Made by a program: the position numbers and the translations under genes. The notes beneath the pieces were generated by a model, which was not told where the DNA came from, ran no database searches, and was given only the letters and a program-made list of their open reading frames with translations. From NCBI GenBank assembly GCA_963839535.1, contig CAWIVF010000013.1:1-64000 (forward strand): 64,000 nt of DNA, in the 5' to 3' direction. Of the stretch, positions 19,748 through 32,106 are shown piece by piece (within the stretch, counting starts at the first letter, position 1; each line of letters opens with the position of its first letter). Source of the stretch: RHKX01 sp963839535. Its GTDB lineage: Bacteria > Actinomycetota > Thermoleophilia > Solirubrobacterales > 70-9.

Positions 19748-20605
19748 GTGCCCGAGCTGCCGGAAGTCGAGATCGCGGCGCGGCGTCTGGACGCCGCCCT
19801 GAAGGGCGCCCGCGTGGAGTCCGTGCTGGCTCCCGGGATGGTCGCGCTGAAGAGCGTCAAGCCGCCGCTGGAGGCGCTCGCCGGGCTCGAGGTGGCCGGG
19901 GTGCGCCGGGTCGGGAAGATGCCCGTCGTCGAGTTCGGCCCCGAGAACGAGCGGCTGGCCCTCCTCGTCCACATGATGTCGGCCGGACGCCTGCAGCTCT
20001 TCGACAAGCGGGCCTCCCTGCGCGACCGTGCTTCGCGCATCCTGATCCGGCTCGAGGACGGGCGCGAGCTGCGGCTGCGCGAGTTCGGCACGAAGCAGCG
20101 GGCCTGGGGAAAGCTGATGGCCGCCGAGGACGTCGCCACGGATGAGATGGTCGCGACGCTCGGGCCGGAGGCCTGGCCCGAGCCGGCCGCCGACGTGCTC
20201 GCCGGACTGCTCGACCAGCCCCGGCACCTGCACCCGCTGCTGCGCGACCAGCGGACGATCGCCGGGATCGGCCGCTCCTGGGTCGACGAGATCCTCTGGG
20301 AGGCGCGCCTCTCGCCGTTCAAGAAGGGGTCGGAGCTCTCACCCGACGACGTCGGAGGCCTCCACGGCGCGCTCGCGGTGCTCGGGCGCGCGATCGACCA
20401 CTACGAGGAGGTCGTCGGCGAGACGATCCCCGACAAGATGCCGATGCCCCTGCAGGTGCATCGGCGCGAGGGCGAGCCCTGTCCGCGCTGCGGAGAGACG
20501 ATCGCGGCGATCCACTACTCCGATCGCATCACCTGTTACTGCCCGAAGGAGCAGACGGGCGGGAAGATCTTGGCGGATCGGCGGCTCTCGCGGCTGCTTA
20601 AGTAG
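19748..20605 (+). CDS. mutM: Formamidopyrimidine-DNA glycosylase (Fpg/MutM family)
   Basis: Base-excision repair glycosylase/AP lyase of 285 residues. After the GTG start come the catalytic Pro2-Glu3 (PELPEVE), then VHMMSAGRLQLFD, RDQRTIAGIGRSWVDEILWEARLSP (helix-two-turn-helix) and a C-terminal zinc finger with Cys in EPCPRCGE and TCYCPKEQTGGK. The void-filling residues suggest a variant of the group found in actinobacteria (Fpg2 or Nei-like). The zinc finger and catalytic N terminus are intact, so activity is expected. It is followed immediately by repeat copy 1. Confidence 0.92.
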   Translation: MPELPEVEIAARRLDAALKGARVESVLAPGMVALKSVKPPLEALAGLEVAGVRRVGKMPVVEFGPENERLALLVHMMSAGRLQLFDKRASLRDRASRILIRLEDGRELRLREFGTKQRAWGKLMAAEDVATDEMVATLGPEAWPEPAADVLAGLLDQPRHLHPLLRDQRTIAGIGRSWVDEILWEARLSPFKKGSELSPDDVGGLHGALAVLGRAIDHYEEVVGETIPDKMPMPLQVHRREGEPCPRCGETIAAIHYSDRITCYCPKEQTGGKILADRRLSRLLK

Positions 20606-20607
20606 GC

Positions 20608-20677
20608 GTAGATAACTCCGGCGAGATCCTCCGCTTCGCGTCCGGTCTCGCCGGGAGGGGGCCCCACCGGGACGGGA
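20608..20677. repeat. Dispersed hairpin repeat, copy 1
   Basis: Begins GTAGATAACT. Stem arms CCGGCGAGA (20618-20626) and TCTCGCCGG (20646-20654) enclose the conserved loop TCCTCCGCTTCGCGTCCGG; a G-rich tail follows and the element ends near GACGGGA. Compared with the copies at 40.8, 53.5 and 55.8 kb the stem differs by paired substitutions. Confidence 0.85.
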
Positions 20678-20678
20678 C

Positions 20679-20701
20679 CCTAGGAACGGGGTTGTCCTAG
20701 G
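20679..20701. terminator. Possible bidirectional terminator hairpin
   Basis: CCTAGGA (20679-20685) pairs with TCCTAGG (20695-20701) between the convergent mutM and HAD genes; the right arm includes the HAD stop codon. There is no T-tract on either strand. Confidence 0.35.
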
Positions 20702-21344
20702 CAGGGAGTCGTCCAGTTGGCGGCCGCAAGTCGTCCACCGACTCGTAGACCTCGGCTGCACCCGCCTCGCGCAGGTCCTCCTCCGGGAAGCCGCCGGTGA
20801 GGACGGCGATCGTCTCGATGCCGGCGCGCCGTGCCGCCTCGACGTCGTAGGGGGTGTCGCCGACCATGACCGCGTCGCGGGTCCCCGCCTTCTCCAGCGC
20901 GACCTCGACCAGGTCGGGCTCGGGCTTGCTGGCGTCGACGTCGTCGGAGGTGGTCCACTCGACCAGGTCGCCGATCTCGAGCAGCTCGATGAAGCGCTCG
21001 ATGTCCTTGGCGTTCCCGGAGCTGGCGAGGACAACCTCGAGGCCGCGGTCCTTGAGCTCGCGGATGAACTCGGTGGCCCCCTCGACGGCGACGATGTCCT
21101 CGATCATCTCGTCGAAGATCTCGCTCTCGTGGTCCCTGACGGCGTCGCCGTGCTCGGCCTCCGCCTCCTCGCCGGCGACCTCGGCGATGAACTTGTCCCC
21201 GCCGACGCCGACGGTGCGGTGCAGCTTCCACACGGGGATCGTCAGCCCCACCCGGCGCAGCGCGTGGTGCCAGGCGAGGGCGTGCTGGTAGTTGTTGTCG
21301 ACGAGAGTGCCATCGACGTCGAGGATGGCTGCGGCGGGCATCAC
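20697..21344 (-). CDS. HAD family hydrolase (beta-phosphoglucomutase/phosphatase type)
   Basis: 215-residue haloacid dehalogenase superfamily protein. Motif I is DVDGTLVDNN with the nucleophilic Asp, the cap region spans about 15-90, motif II is VVLASSGN, motif III Lys is in DASKPEPDL and motif IV is VMVGDTPYDVEAARRAG. The closest general group is the PGP/beta-PGM-like phosphatases acting on small phosphorylated metabolites. The substrate cannot be told from sequence. Start is GTG 21344 or ATG 21341. Confidence 0.88.
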   Translation of the reverse strand: MMPAAAILDVDGTLVDNNYQHALAWHHALRRVGLTIPVWKLHRTVGVGGDKFIAEVAGEEAEAEHGDAVRDHESEIFDEMIEDIVAVEGATEFIRELKDRGLEVVLASSGNAKDIERFIELLEIGDLVEWTTSDDVDASKPEPDLVEVALEKAGTRDAVMVGDTPYDVEAARRAGIETIAVLTGGFPEEDLREAGAAEVYESVDDLRPPTGRLPA

Positions 21345-21412
21345 CCTGCGCTACCCGGCCGGGGCGGGGCCAAACGGCGTCCGGCCGCCAGACCTCTCTC
21401 TAGGATCGCCCG

Positions 21413-22555
21413 ATGCCGCGCAGGGAAAGCTCCGGGTGGATCGCCGCTGCGCTCGCCCTGGCGGCGCTCGCGTTCTGCGCGGCGTCGGCGCCGGGCGCCG
21501 AGCCCGACCGGGTCAGGGTCTCGACGACCGGCAACAACTCCGAGCTGGTCGACCGGATCCCGATCACGAAGAACGCGGGGGTGAAGCGGCGGGTGGTGAT
21601 GTCGCTCGGCCCCGATCGCCTCCACCAGCTCCGCCCGCGCGACCGGTTGCGCGTGTCCGCGGAGGTGCAGCTGACCGTCAACTGCGACGTGAAGTCCCCG
21701 CGCTGCGTCGGGCCGATCTATCACTACAACCCGAAGGCCAAGGTCGAGCTGCGGCTCAGCGGCTCGCGGGGGTCGACCGGCGGCCGGCTGCTCGCCCCGC
21801 CCAAGCGGATCGTCTGCCGCCAGAAGCTGCCCCGCCGTGAGCACCACTGCGTGATCGTCTTCACCAAGGCGGATCTGAGCATCGAGGGACCCGCCTCGCT
21901 CCCCTGCCCGCCCGACCGGTGCTTCGTCAACCTCGTCGTCGACGCCTACAGCCCCCGGGCCGGGCGCGGCGACGTCCTCCTCGTCGGGGGGAACCGACCC
22001 GACGGCAGCATTCCCCAGGACCGCGGGCGGGTCAACGCGATCGTCTTCAGCCCCGGCGGAGGCAACTACCCCGAGCCGCACCGCTCGGACGCCAGGGTTC
22101 GGCGGGCGCTGCCGCTCGACCTGAAGGCGCGCGTCGTCTACTCGCGGCGCCTCGGCGGCGTCGAGGCCGGAGACCAGCTCGAGGTGACCGCCGCGGTCTT
22201 CACGAGCATCCGCCACCTCCCCTATTCGGCGGTGACGACCACCAGGGTGATCCTCGCCGAGCGGCGACGGGCGACCGAGTCGGGAGCCATGGCAAGGCGA
22301 CTCGGCGGGAGCGGCGAGATCACCGAGAGCAACGGCTACAACTGCACGCTGAACAAGCCGGCGTGCATCAGCCGCAAGGCGGGCGTGCTGCGGATCGACC
22401 GCGATTCCCGGGTCGACGGACGGTTGCGCCCGGTCTACGTCAACGTCGTCCTCACCGTCGGCCCCAAGCGCCGCCGGGCGCGTTCGGGGGACCGGCAGCG
22501 CGTGCTCAAGCGCGGCGGCCTCGAGGTCACGCGCTACCGGGAGCCCCGCCGCTGA
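21413..22555 (+). CDS. Hypothetical secreted protein
   Basis: 380 residues with a Sec signal peptide (IAAALALAALAFCAASAPGA). The mature region is beta-rich with Arg-rich patches and at least nine Cys (NCDVKSPRCVGP, CRQKLPRREHHC, PCPPDRC, YNCTLNKPACI), suggesting several disulfides. The first part (KRRVVMSLGPDRLHQLRPRD) and the last part (RPVYVNVVLTVGPKRRRARS) have similar character and may be repeated beta domains. I do not recognise the family. It stands between the HAD gene (divergent) and the FHA gene, and has no enzymatic motif. Confidence 0.6.
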   Translation: MPRRESSGWIAAALALAALAFCAASAPGAEPDRVRVSTTGNNSELVDRIPITKNAGVKRRVVMSLGPDRLHQLRPRDRLRVSAEVQLTVNCDVKSPRCVGPIYHYNPKAKVELRLSGSRGSTGGRLLAPPKRIVCRQKLPRREHHCVIVFTKADLSIEGPASLPCPPDRCFVNLVVDAYSPRAGRGDVLLVGGNRPDGSIPQDRGRVNAIVFSPGGGNYPEPHRSDARVRRALPLDLKARVVYSRRLGGVEAGDQLEVTAAVFTSIRHLPYSAVTTTRVILAERRRATESGAMARRLGGSGEITESNGYNCTLNKPACISRKAGVLRIDRDSRVDGRLRPVYVNVVLTVGPKRRRARSGDRQRVLKRGGLEVTRYREPRR

Positions 22556-22585
22556 GTCCTGCGGGCGGAGTACGCTCGCGCCGAG

Positions 22586-23273
22586 ATGGCCCATCTGAAT
22601 CCGACGTTCGAGCAGTCCGTCGCGGAGCTGAAGCGGCAGATCGAGCAGGAGCGCGAGAACGAGCCCTTCCTGATCCTGCGCGTTCCCGCCGGCGAGCAGA
22701 TCCTCGTCCCGCTCGCGCGGCCGTGAGCGGGTCACGGTCGGGCGCGAGGGGGACGTCGACGTGGCGATCGAGGGCGACGATCAGGTCTCGCGGGTGCACG
22801 CCGAGCTCGAGCGGGTCGGGGGTTCATGGGTGGTCCGCGACGACGGGCTCTCCCGCAACGGCACCTTCGTCAACGGCGAGCGGGTCGGGTCCCGCAGGCG
22901 CCTCGCCGAGCGCGACCTGATCACGGTCGGCGGCACCGGCATCCTCTTCCGCGACCCCGTTGCCGCCGAGCGCCCCGAGGCGACCGTCGGCGCCCCGAGC
23001 GCCGTGGCGACCCAGCCGCTCACCGATGCCCAGCGCCGCGTGCTGGTGGAGCTCTGCCGGCCCTACGGGACGGGCGACCAGTTCGCGACCCCAGCCACCA
23101 ACCGCGAGATCGGCGAGCGCGTCTTCCTCAGCGTCGACGCGGTCAAGGGTCACCTCCGGGTGCTCTTCGATCGCTACGGGCTCAGCGATCTTCCCCAGAA
23201 CGAGAAGCGCGTCCGGCTCGCCGAGCAGGCGCTGCGCTCGGGCGCGATCAGGGTCGCCGACCTGGAGGACTGA
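22586..23273 (+). CDS. FHA-domain protein with C-terminal winged-helix-like domain, one frameshift
   Basis: A short N-terminal helix (LNPTFEQSVAELKRQIEQER) is followed by an FHA domain, which recognises phosphothreonine: RERVTVGREGDVDVAI, DQVSRVHAELE and GLSRNGTFVNGERV hold the conserved Arg, Ser-x-x-His and Asn. The C-terminal 90 residues (TDAQRRVLVELCRPY, NREIGERVFLSVDAVKGHLR) look like a LuxR/winged helix DNA-binding fold. The first frame ends at a TGA at 22721; removing one base near 22714 restores LAGRERVTVGRE. The facing gene is a Ser/Thr kinase, a plausible partner, since FHA proteins are common kinase substrates. That link is inferred. Confidence 0.8.
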
Positions 23274-23274
23274 G

Positions 23275-23297
23275 CGCCGGGAGCCGCTCCCGCGGCG
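23275..23297. terminator. Probable bidirectional terminator hairpin
   Basis: CGCCGGGAG pairs imperfectly with CTCCCGCGGCG in the 26-base gap between the convergent FHA gene and the kinase gene. Its position fits termination from both sides; T-tracts are lacking. Confidence 0.4.
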
Positions 23298-23299
23298 GG

Positions 23300-25171
23300 C
23301 TAAGGCCCGACCGGGATCCGGCTGATGCTGTCGTCGTCGAAGTTCGCGGTGTAGACCGCCGACTCGCCGATCGCGATGTCCGCCGGGCCGGGCCCGACCG
23401 CGATCGGATCGCCCTGCGAGGTGCCGTCGCGGGGATCGAAGCGCTCGACGATCCCCTCCGCGGCACTGGCGACCCAGACCGTGTTGAAGCCGATCGCGAT
23501 GCTGCTCGGCTCGGCCGCGACCTCGACCGGCTCCCCGGGATCCAGGTTGCGGGGAGAGAGGCGGGTGATCGTGGCGGCCTCGCCGTCCACCACCCAGACG
23601 CCGTTCGTCGCCACCGCGAGCGCGGTCGGCTCACCGCCGACGGGCACGGGCTCGCCGAGCGCCCTCGCCCCATCGGGGTCGATCTTCGTGACGGTCCCAT
23701 CGCCGCTGCTCAGCGCGAACACGGCGCCCTTGCCGGTCGCCACCGCGCCGGCATCGCTTCCCACCTCGATCGTGCCGGTCACCTCGTTGCGGCGCGGGTC
23801 CACGCGCATCACGGTCCCGTCCCCCTCGTTGCTGACCCAGACGTAGTTGGGATCGACGGTCACGTCCTCGGGGCGGGCGCCGACCTCGATCCGCACCGGC
23901 TTCGACTCCTCGCCGGGATCGAGGCGGTAGAGCGCCTCGCCGTTGACGACCCAGATCGACTCGAACCCGACGGTGACGGCCTGGGCCGACTCGAGCGGGA
24001 TCGGGTCGGCGAACGCCGTCGGGTTGCCCTTCTTCAGTCGGTCGACCTCCCCGTCGGTGCGGGCGGTGACCCAGACGCGCACGTCGCCGATCGCGACGCT
24101 CGTGGGACCGGCGCCGACGGCGCCCGGCGCCGAGGTGACGACCGGTCGGTCGGAGAGCTCGCCCTCGTCGTCGTCGCCGCCAAGCAGCAGCACCGCCGCT
24201 ACCGCCACGACGACCAGCGCCACCAGCCCGGCGCCCGCCGCGAACATGCTGCGGCTCTGCCGGGCCTTCGGTGAGGCGGCGGGCGCGGCGACGGAGGTGA
24301 ACCCCGCCGCCGAGAGCGCTGAGGAGAGCTCGGCGGCGAACGCACCGGCTGACGAGGGCCGCTCGTCCGGGTCGATCGCCATCCCCCGCTGCAGCAGGTC
24401 GTCGACGCTCTTCGGCAGCCGGGGTGCCAGCTCACGGGCGGACGGGCGCGGCGCCTTCGTGTGCGCGATCAGCGTCGCGAGGGAGGTGTCGCGGCGGAAG
24501 GGTCGCTCGCCGGTCAGCGCGTGGAACGTCACGCAGGCGAGCGAGTAGATGTCCGAGCGGGCGTCGCTGCGGGCCTCCTCGACCTGCTCGGGAGCCGTGT
24601 AGTCGGCGGTCCCGAGCACCTGGTGCGAGCCGGTGAGGGCGGTTTCGGCGGTGTCGTCGCCGGGCGCGCCGGGACCGAGCGCCTTCGAGATGCCGAAGTC
24701 GGTCAGGTAGGCCCGCTCGCCCTCGCCGCGCGGCCGGTCCGCGAGCAGGACGTTGGCCGGCTTGACGTCGCGGTGGACGAGGCCCGCGGCGTGGGCGGCG
24801 TCGAGGCCGGCCGCGACACCGGAGACGATCGAGGCCACCCGCGGCGGGGCCATGGGGCCGTCCTCGATCACCCTGCCCAGGTCGACCCCGTCGACGTAGC
24901 TCATCACGAGGTAGAGGAGGCCGTCCTCCTCCCCGGCGTGGTGGACCGTGACGACGTTCGGGTGCTCGACCGACGCGGCGAGCCGCGACTCGCGGCGGAA
25001 GCGGGCGGCGAAGGCGGGGTCGGCGGAGAGGTCCGGCGCGATCACCTTCAGCGCCCGGCGGCGGTCGAGCGAGATGCTGCGGGCCCGATAGACCAGCCCC
25101 ATTCCGCCGCGGCCGATCTCGGCCTCGATCAGGTGGCCGGCGAAGACGTCTCCGGGAGCGGGGACGCTCAC
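23300..25171 (-). CDS. Transmembrane Ser/Thr protein kinase with extracellular beta-propeller sensor
   Basis: PknB-type kinase, 623 residues. The kinase domain (about 10-270) has the glycine loop IGRGGMGLVYRA, the catalytic Lys in RALKVIAPDL, HRDVKPANVLL, DFGISKAL and the APE-like TAPEQVEEA. One TM helix (SMFAAGAGLVALVVVAVAAV) leads to an outer domain of six or seven repeated units of the YVTN/NHL kind (ESIWVVNGEALYRLD, NYVWVSNEGDGTVMRVDP, NGVWVVDGEAATITRLS, NTVWVASAAEGIVERFD). Such propellers replace PASTA repeats as ligand sensors. The GTG start overlaps the nadC stop (GTGA). The FHA regulator that converges on it is a candidate target. Confidence 0.92.
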   Translation of the reverse strand: MSVPAPGDVFAGHLIEAEIGRGGMGLVYRARSISLDRRRALKVIAPDLSADPAFAARFRRESRLAASVEHPNVVTVHHAGEEDGLLYLVMSYVDGVDLGRVIEDGPMAPPRVASIVSGVAAGLDAAHAAGLVHRDVKPANVLLADRPRGEGERAYLTDFGISKALGPGAPGDDTAETALTGSHQVLGTADYTAPEQVEEARSDARSDIYSLACVTFHALTGERPFRRDTSLATLIAHTKAPRPSARELAPRLPKSVDDLLQRGMAIDPDERPSSAGAFAAELSSALSAAGFTSVAAPAASPKARQSRSMFAAGAGLVALVVVAVAAVLLLGGDDDEGELSDRPVVTSAPGAVGAGPTSVAIGDVRVWVTARTDGEVDRLKKGNPTAFADPIPLESAQAVTVGFESIWVVNGEALYRLDPGEESKPVRIEVGARPEDVTVDPNYVWVSNEGDGTVMRVDPRRNEVTGTIEVGSDAGAVATGKGAVFALSSGDGTVTKIDPDGARALGEPVPVGGEPTALAVATNGVWVVDGEAATITRLSPRNLDPGEPVEVAAEPSSIAIGFNTVWVASAAEGIVERFDPRDGTSQGDPIAVGPGPADIAIGESAVYTANFDDDSISRIPVGP

Positions 25172-26038
25172 GCCGGCTCGAGCAGCATCGAGAGGTCGAG
25201 CGTCGGTGCGGAGTGGGTGAGCGCGCCGACCGAGATGAAGTCGACCCCGGTGGCGGAGACGGCGCCGACCGACTCCAGGGTGATCCCGCCGGACGCCTCG
25301 AGCTCGGCTCGGTGGCCCTCCTCCCGCTCGAACCGGTCCCGGGCGACCACCGCCGCCGCCAGTCCCTCGGGGCCCATGTTGTCGAGCAGCAGGCGCTCGG
25401 CGCCGGAGGCGAGGGCCTCCTCCACCTCGGCCGGGTTGCGGCACTCGATCTCGATCGGGAGGTCGGGATGCGCCGCGCGAGCCCGGCTCACCGCCTCCTC
25501 GAGGCCGCCCGCGAGGGCGACGTGGTTCTCCTTGATCAGGATCGCGTCGTCGAGCCCGAGCCGGTGGTTGCGGCCGCCGCCCGGCGCGCACGGCGGCCTT
25601 CTCGAGCTCGCGCAGGCCCGGCGTGGTCTTGCGGGTGTCGAGGATCGTCGCCCTGCCGCCCTCCGCCGCGGCCGCCTGGACGAAGCGGGAGGTCAGCGTG
25701 GCGATCCCCGAGAGTCGCCCGGCAGGTTCAGCGCGACCCGCTCGGCGGCGAGCAGCCCGCGCGCGGAGCCGGAGACGACCGCGACGTCGAGCGGGCACGT
25801 CGGCGTGCCACTCCCCCTCCTCGGCCAGCCGCTCGAGGACGCCGCCGCCGGTCCGGCGGAACGCCTCGGCCGCGACGCCGAGGCCGAAGATGACGCCCGG
25901 CTGCTTCTGCACCAGCCGCGCCCTCGCGTGAGCGTCGGCCGGCACGGTCGCGTCGGTGGTGATGTCGCCGCTGCCGAGGTCCTCGGCCAGGGCGCGGCCG
26001 ACGAGGTCCCTCCACCCCTCTGCCCGGTCGCGGATCAT
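25168..26038 (-). CDS. nadC: Nicotinate-nucleotide pyrophosphorylase NadC, three frameshifts
   Basis: Quinolinate phosphoribosyltransferase, converting quinolinate and PRPP to nicotinate mononucleotide. Recognisable blocks in three frames are ALAEDLGSGDITTDATVP, LAAERVALNL, SGIATLTSRFVQA, ILDTRKTTPGLRELEKAAV, GRNHRLGLDDAILIKENHVA, IEIECRNPAEVEEAL, LLLDNMGPEGLAAAV and EASGGITLESVGAVSATGVD. The frame changes near 25795, 25715 and 25584; two are single extra bases and the middle one fits a lost base. All catalytic Arg/Lys motifs survive. The ATG overlaps the prfB stop (ATGA) and the stop overlaps the kinase start, so the three genes form one operon. Confidence 0.92.
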
Positions 26039-27142
26039 GCGGCCTGGGCGGCGCTCTGCAGCAGGTACTCGCGGATGAACCCGTCGAGGTCGCCGTCGAG
26101 GACGCGCTGGGCGTCGCCGGCCTCGTGTCCGGTGCGGTGGTCCTTGACGCGCGTCGTGGGGTGCAGCGTGTAGCTGCGGATCTGCGAGCCCCACTCGACC
26201 GCCTTCTGCTCGCCGCGCTCCGCCGCCATCTCATCCGCCCGCTTGCGCTCCTCCTCCGCCAGCAGCCGGGCGCGCAGCATCTGCATCGCGGTCGCCTTGT
26301 TCTGGGTCTGCGAGCGCTCGTTCTGGCACTGCACGACGATCCCCGTCGGCACGTGGGTCAGCCGGACGGCGGAGTCGGTCTTGTTGACGTGCTGCCCGCC
26401 GGCGCCCGAGGCGCGGTAGGTGTCGACGCGGATGTCGGACTCGTCGAGCTCGACCTCGACGTCGTCGGAGACGAGCGGGGCGACGTCGAGCTGCGCGAAG
26501 GCCGTGTGGCGCCGCGACTGCGAGTCGAAGGGCGAGATCCGGACCAGCCGGTGGACGCCGCGCTCCGCCGAGAACAGGCCGTAGGCGTTCTCGCCGTGGA
26601 CGATGAACGTCGCCGACTTGAGCCCCGCCTCCTCGCCCTCGGACGCCTCCTTGAGCTCGGTCCGGAAGCCGCGGCGCTCGGCCCAGCGCAGGTACATGCG
26701 CAGCAGCATCTCGGCCCAGTCCTGGGAGTCGGTCCCCCCCGCGCCCGAGCGGACGGTGACGACCGCGTCGCCGGCGTCGTGCTCGCCGCTGAACAGCCGC
26801 TCCTCCTCGAGCTCGGCGAGGCGCGCCTCGATCGACGCGAGCTGGCTGTCCAGCTCCGCCGCCATCTCCTCGTCCTCGGCGGCCATCTCCGCGAGCTCGC
26901 CGAGGTCGCCGGCGTCGGCCGAGATCCCCTCCCAGAGCTCCAGCTTCCGCTTCGCGCGGGTGTGCTCGCCGGAGACGCGCGCAGCCGACTCCTGGTCGTC
27001 CCAGAACCCGGGCGCCTGCATGGCCCCCTCGAGCCGCTCGATCTCGCTGGTCAGCCCAGGCGGGTCAAAGGTAGTCCCGGAGCAGGGTGAGCTGCTCGCG
27101 GACCTCCGCGATGCGGGCGCCGGTATCGGGTGCCTCGGCCAT
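26035..27142 (-). CDS. prfB: Peptide chain release factor 2 with programmed +1 frameshift
   Basis: RF2 reads UGA and UAA stops. The ATG at 27142 opens 26 codons ending in GAC TAC CTT and an in-frame TGA; a +1 slip at CTTTGAC gives LDPPGLTSEIERLEGAM and continues to the end. The specificity tripeptide is in ISPFDSQSRRH, the peptidyl-hydrolysis motif is SGAGGQHVNKTDSAVRL, and the length is normal. The frameshift site sits at the same point as in E. coli prfB, where RF2 shortage promotes the slip. nadC overlaps its stop. Confidence 0.97.
27064..27070 (-). promoter_or_regulatory. prfB: Programmed +1 frameshift site in prfB (CTTTGAC)
   Basis: On the coding strand CUU UGA C is the classical RF2 recoding heptamer: tRNA-Leu slips from CUU to UUU when UGA is read slowly. 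The upstream CTCCGGGAC could act as the weak internal Shine-Dalgarno. This autoregulates RF2 and, unlike the other frame changes in the window, is biological. Confidence 0.95.
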
Positions 27143-27202
27143 CGGCGACGGAGGCTAGCGGGCGGTCAGGGCGTGGCGAGGAACGCCGGGGTGAAAGGGG
27201 CG

Positions 27203-28132
27203 ATGGCTGGCGAGTGGTCCCGAAACGACGAAACGCGTCGCAAAAGCGCCATCGACCGGAGCATCGCCCGGATTGCAGGTCGGCAGAGGCAGCTCATCCG
27301 GCTTCACCAGCTGATTGACCTTGGGCTGGGCCCGCGTGCTGTGCAGCACCGCGCGCGGGCGGGGCAGCTCCATCGTGTTCACAGGGCGGTCTTCGCCATC
27401 CACTCGCCGCCGTACTCGGACATGCAGCGGTACCTGGCGGCGGTCTACGCCTGCGGGCCGGGATCCCTCCTCAGTGACCTACCCGCCGCCTTCGTCTTTG
27501 GCTTCGTGGATGTCGCCCCACCTCAACCCCACGTGACAAATCGGATGAGAACCGGGCGGAAGCTGAGAGGGCATCGTCGTTCACCGGCGCACGATCGATC
27601 CCGCGGACAAGCTGGGTCCGCCACGGCATCCCCTGCACCTCCCCCGCCCGCACCATCCTCGACTGCGCCGGCCACTGTCGATCGACCGGCTCGAGGACCT
27701 CCTGATGGCGGCCGACGCCGCGCGGATGCTCAACCGCGATCGCCTCGAAGCCTTGTGCACCGAGTCGGAGGGACGGCCGGGGATCCGCCGCTCCTCTCCC
27801 TGATCACCGACGACCCGGTCGAGACACGGTCGCGGAACGAGCGGCGAATGTTCTCGATCTGCCGCGAGTACGGCGATCCCGCTGCCGCGCACCAACTTCC
27901 CGATCCAGGTCGGCGGCCGGACCTTCATCGCCGACTTCTGCTGGCCGGAGCTGCGTCTGATCGTCGAGGCCGACTCCTGGCGGTGGCACGGCGGGCGCCT
28001 CGCCGGCGAACGCGACGCCGACCGCGCTCAGCTGCTCGCGACCGTGGGGTGGCGCGTGGTCCGCTTCACCCGCGATCAGATCAAGAACGACCGCGCGGAG
28101 ACGGGGCGGCGCCTACTGGCGCTGACCTCGTC

Positions 28133-28136
<4 letters not shown>
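27203..28136 (+). CDS. AbiEi-antitoxin-like/DUF559 domain protein, several frameshifts
   Basis: A good Shine-Dalgarno (GAAAGGGG) precedes the ATG. The N-terminal segment (RIAGRQRQLIRLHQLIDLGL then GPRAVQHRARAGQLHRVHRA and YLAAVYACGPGSLLSDLPAA) matches the AbiEi-type winged-helix proteins common in Thermoleophilia. The C-terminal half, read across about five frame changes, gives SIDRLEDLLMAADAARM, DDPVETRSRNERRMFSIC, FIADFCWPELRLIVEADSWR and VGWRVVRFTRDQI, a DUF559/Vsr-like nuclease-fold domain with conserved E-D and FT residues. Several of the changes are single insertions as elsewhere, so it may be intact in reality; the high density leaves decay possible. Whether it acts as an antitoxin is unproven; no toxin partner is adjacent. 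Confidence 0.65.
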
Positions 28137-30986
<2,850 letters not shown>

Positions 30987-31017
30987 TCGAGTCAGGGTAC
31001 CGAACGCCCTGTGGGCC

Positions 31018-32075
31018 TCAGGAGAGGAAGGGGCTCGCGACCGTCCGGTTGCGGCCCTCGTCCTTGGCGCGGTAGAGCGCCTCGTCGGCTCGCTTGAGCA
31101 GCGCCTCGGTCGGCTCGCCCGCAACCCATTCGGCGACCCCGACGGAGCAGGTCAGCCCGTCGGGCAGCGCGTCGCGCAGCTGATCGCCCAGTTCGACCGC
31201 CTCATCCAGAGCACAACCGGGCAGGGTGATCGCGAACTCGTCCCCGCCGATCCGCGCGAGCAGGTCGGTCAGCCGCAGCCGCCGGCGCCAGCGCACGGCG
31301 GCGGTGTGCAGGAGCCGGTCGCCGGCCGCGTGGCCCCAGCGGTCGTTGAAGCCCTTGAGCTCGTCGAGGTCGACCAGGCCGATCGAGAGGCGCTGCCCGT
31401 TGCGGGCGGCACGGGCGAGCTCACGCGACAGCTCGTCCTGCCAGGCGCGCCGGTTGGAGAGCTCGGTGAGCGGGTCGGTCCGGGCGAGGTTGGTGACGTG
31501 CGCGAGCGCGTCGGTCCGCTCGAGCGCGACGGCCGCCTCGTCGGCGAGGAGCTCGAGCGAGCTGAGCAGTCGCGGGCTCGGCGGCTCCCGGCTCGGGCCA
31601 GCCGAGCGCGATCACCATCGGCGGGCCGGAGTCGGAGCGGATCGGCTGCCAGATGCCGGACTGGGCTCCCGCCTCGACCAGCGGCCAGCCGGAGGCGCGG
31701 GTGCGCGACCCGAGATCGGGATCCGTGGATGGCCTGCCGGAGACGAGCGCCGTCGCCGCAAGCGAATCCGGATCGACCTTGACGCTGCGCCCCTCGAGCT
31801 CGCTGCCGAACGACGCCGTCACGGCCATGCCCCCATCCGGGCGCGTCTCGAGCAGCGCGGCGTACGGACTGCCGGCGACGGTGCTCATCGCCTCGCAGAT
31901 CGTCACCCGGGTCTCGTCGGCGCCCGATCGCTCTTGCGAGACGCCGGATCGCGCCCGCGAGGGCGGTCAGGTCGGTGGTCTGCGCGCGCAGCTCGTCGAC
32001 CTCGCGCCGCAGCTCCATCATGGCCGAGCCGCTGACGGCCACCGCGGGCTCTCCCGCGGTCTCCGGGCCGCTCAT
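31018..32075 (-). CDS. GAF-GGDEF putative diguanylate cyclase, two frameshifts
   Basis: An N-terminal helix (ELRREVDELRAQTTDLTALA) precedes a GAF-like sensory domain (VTICEAMSTVAGSPYAALLE to SGIWQPIRSDSGPPMVIALG) and a GGDEF domain with LARTDPLTELSNRRAW, LDELKGFNDRWGHAAGDRLL and the intact catalytic signature RIGGDEFAITLPG. The C-terminal ADEALYRAKDEGRNRTVA is conserved. Frame changes near 31935 and 31590 are each one extra base. The product would make cyclic di-GMP in response to a ligand of the GAF domain. It is closely similar to the PAS-GGDEF protein at 33247-35028, suggesting duplication. It lies 31 bases upstream of secA. Confidence 0.82.
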
Positions 32076-32106
32076 CGGACCGCCTCCCCCGCTGAGGCGA
32101 TCGGGC

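Noticed and set aside
18449..20605. 718-codon plus-strand frame ending in MutM
   Set aside because: The part before the GTG at 19748 is antisense to nadA; MutM needs its Pro2-Glu3 directly after the start.
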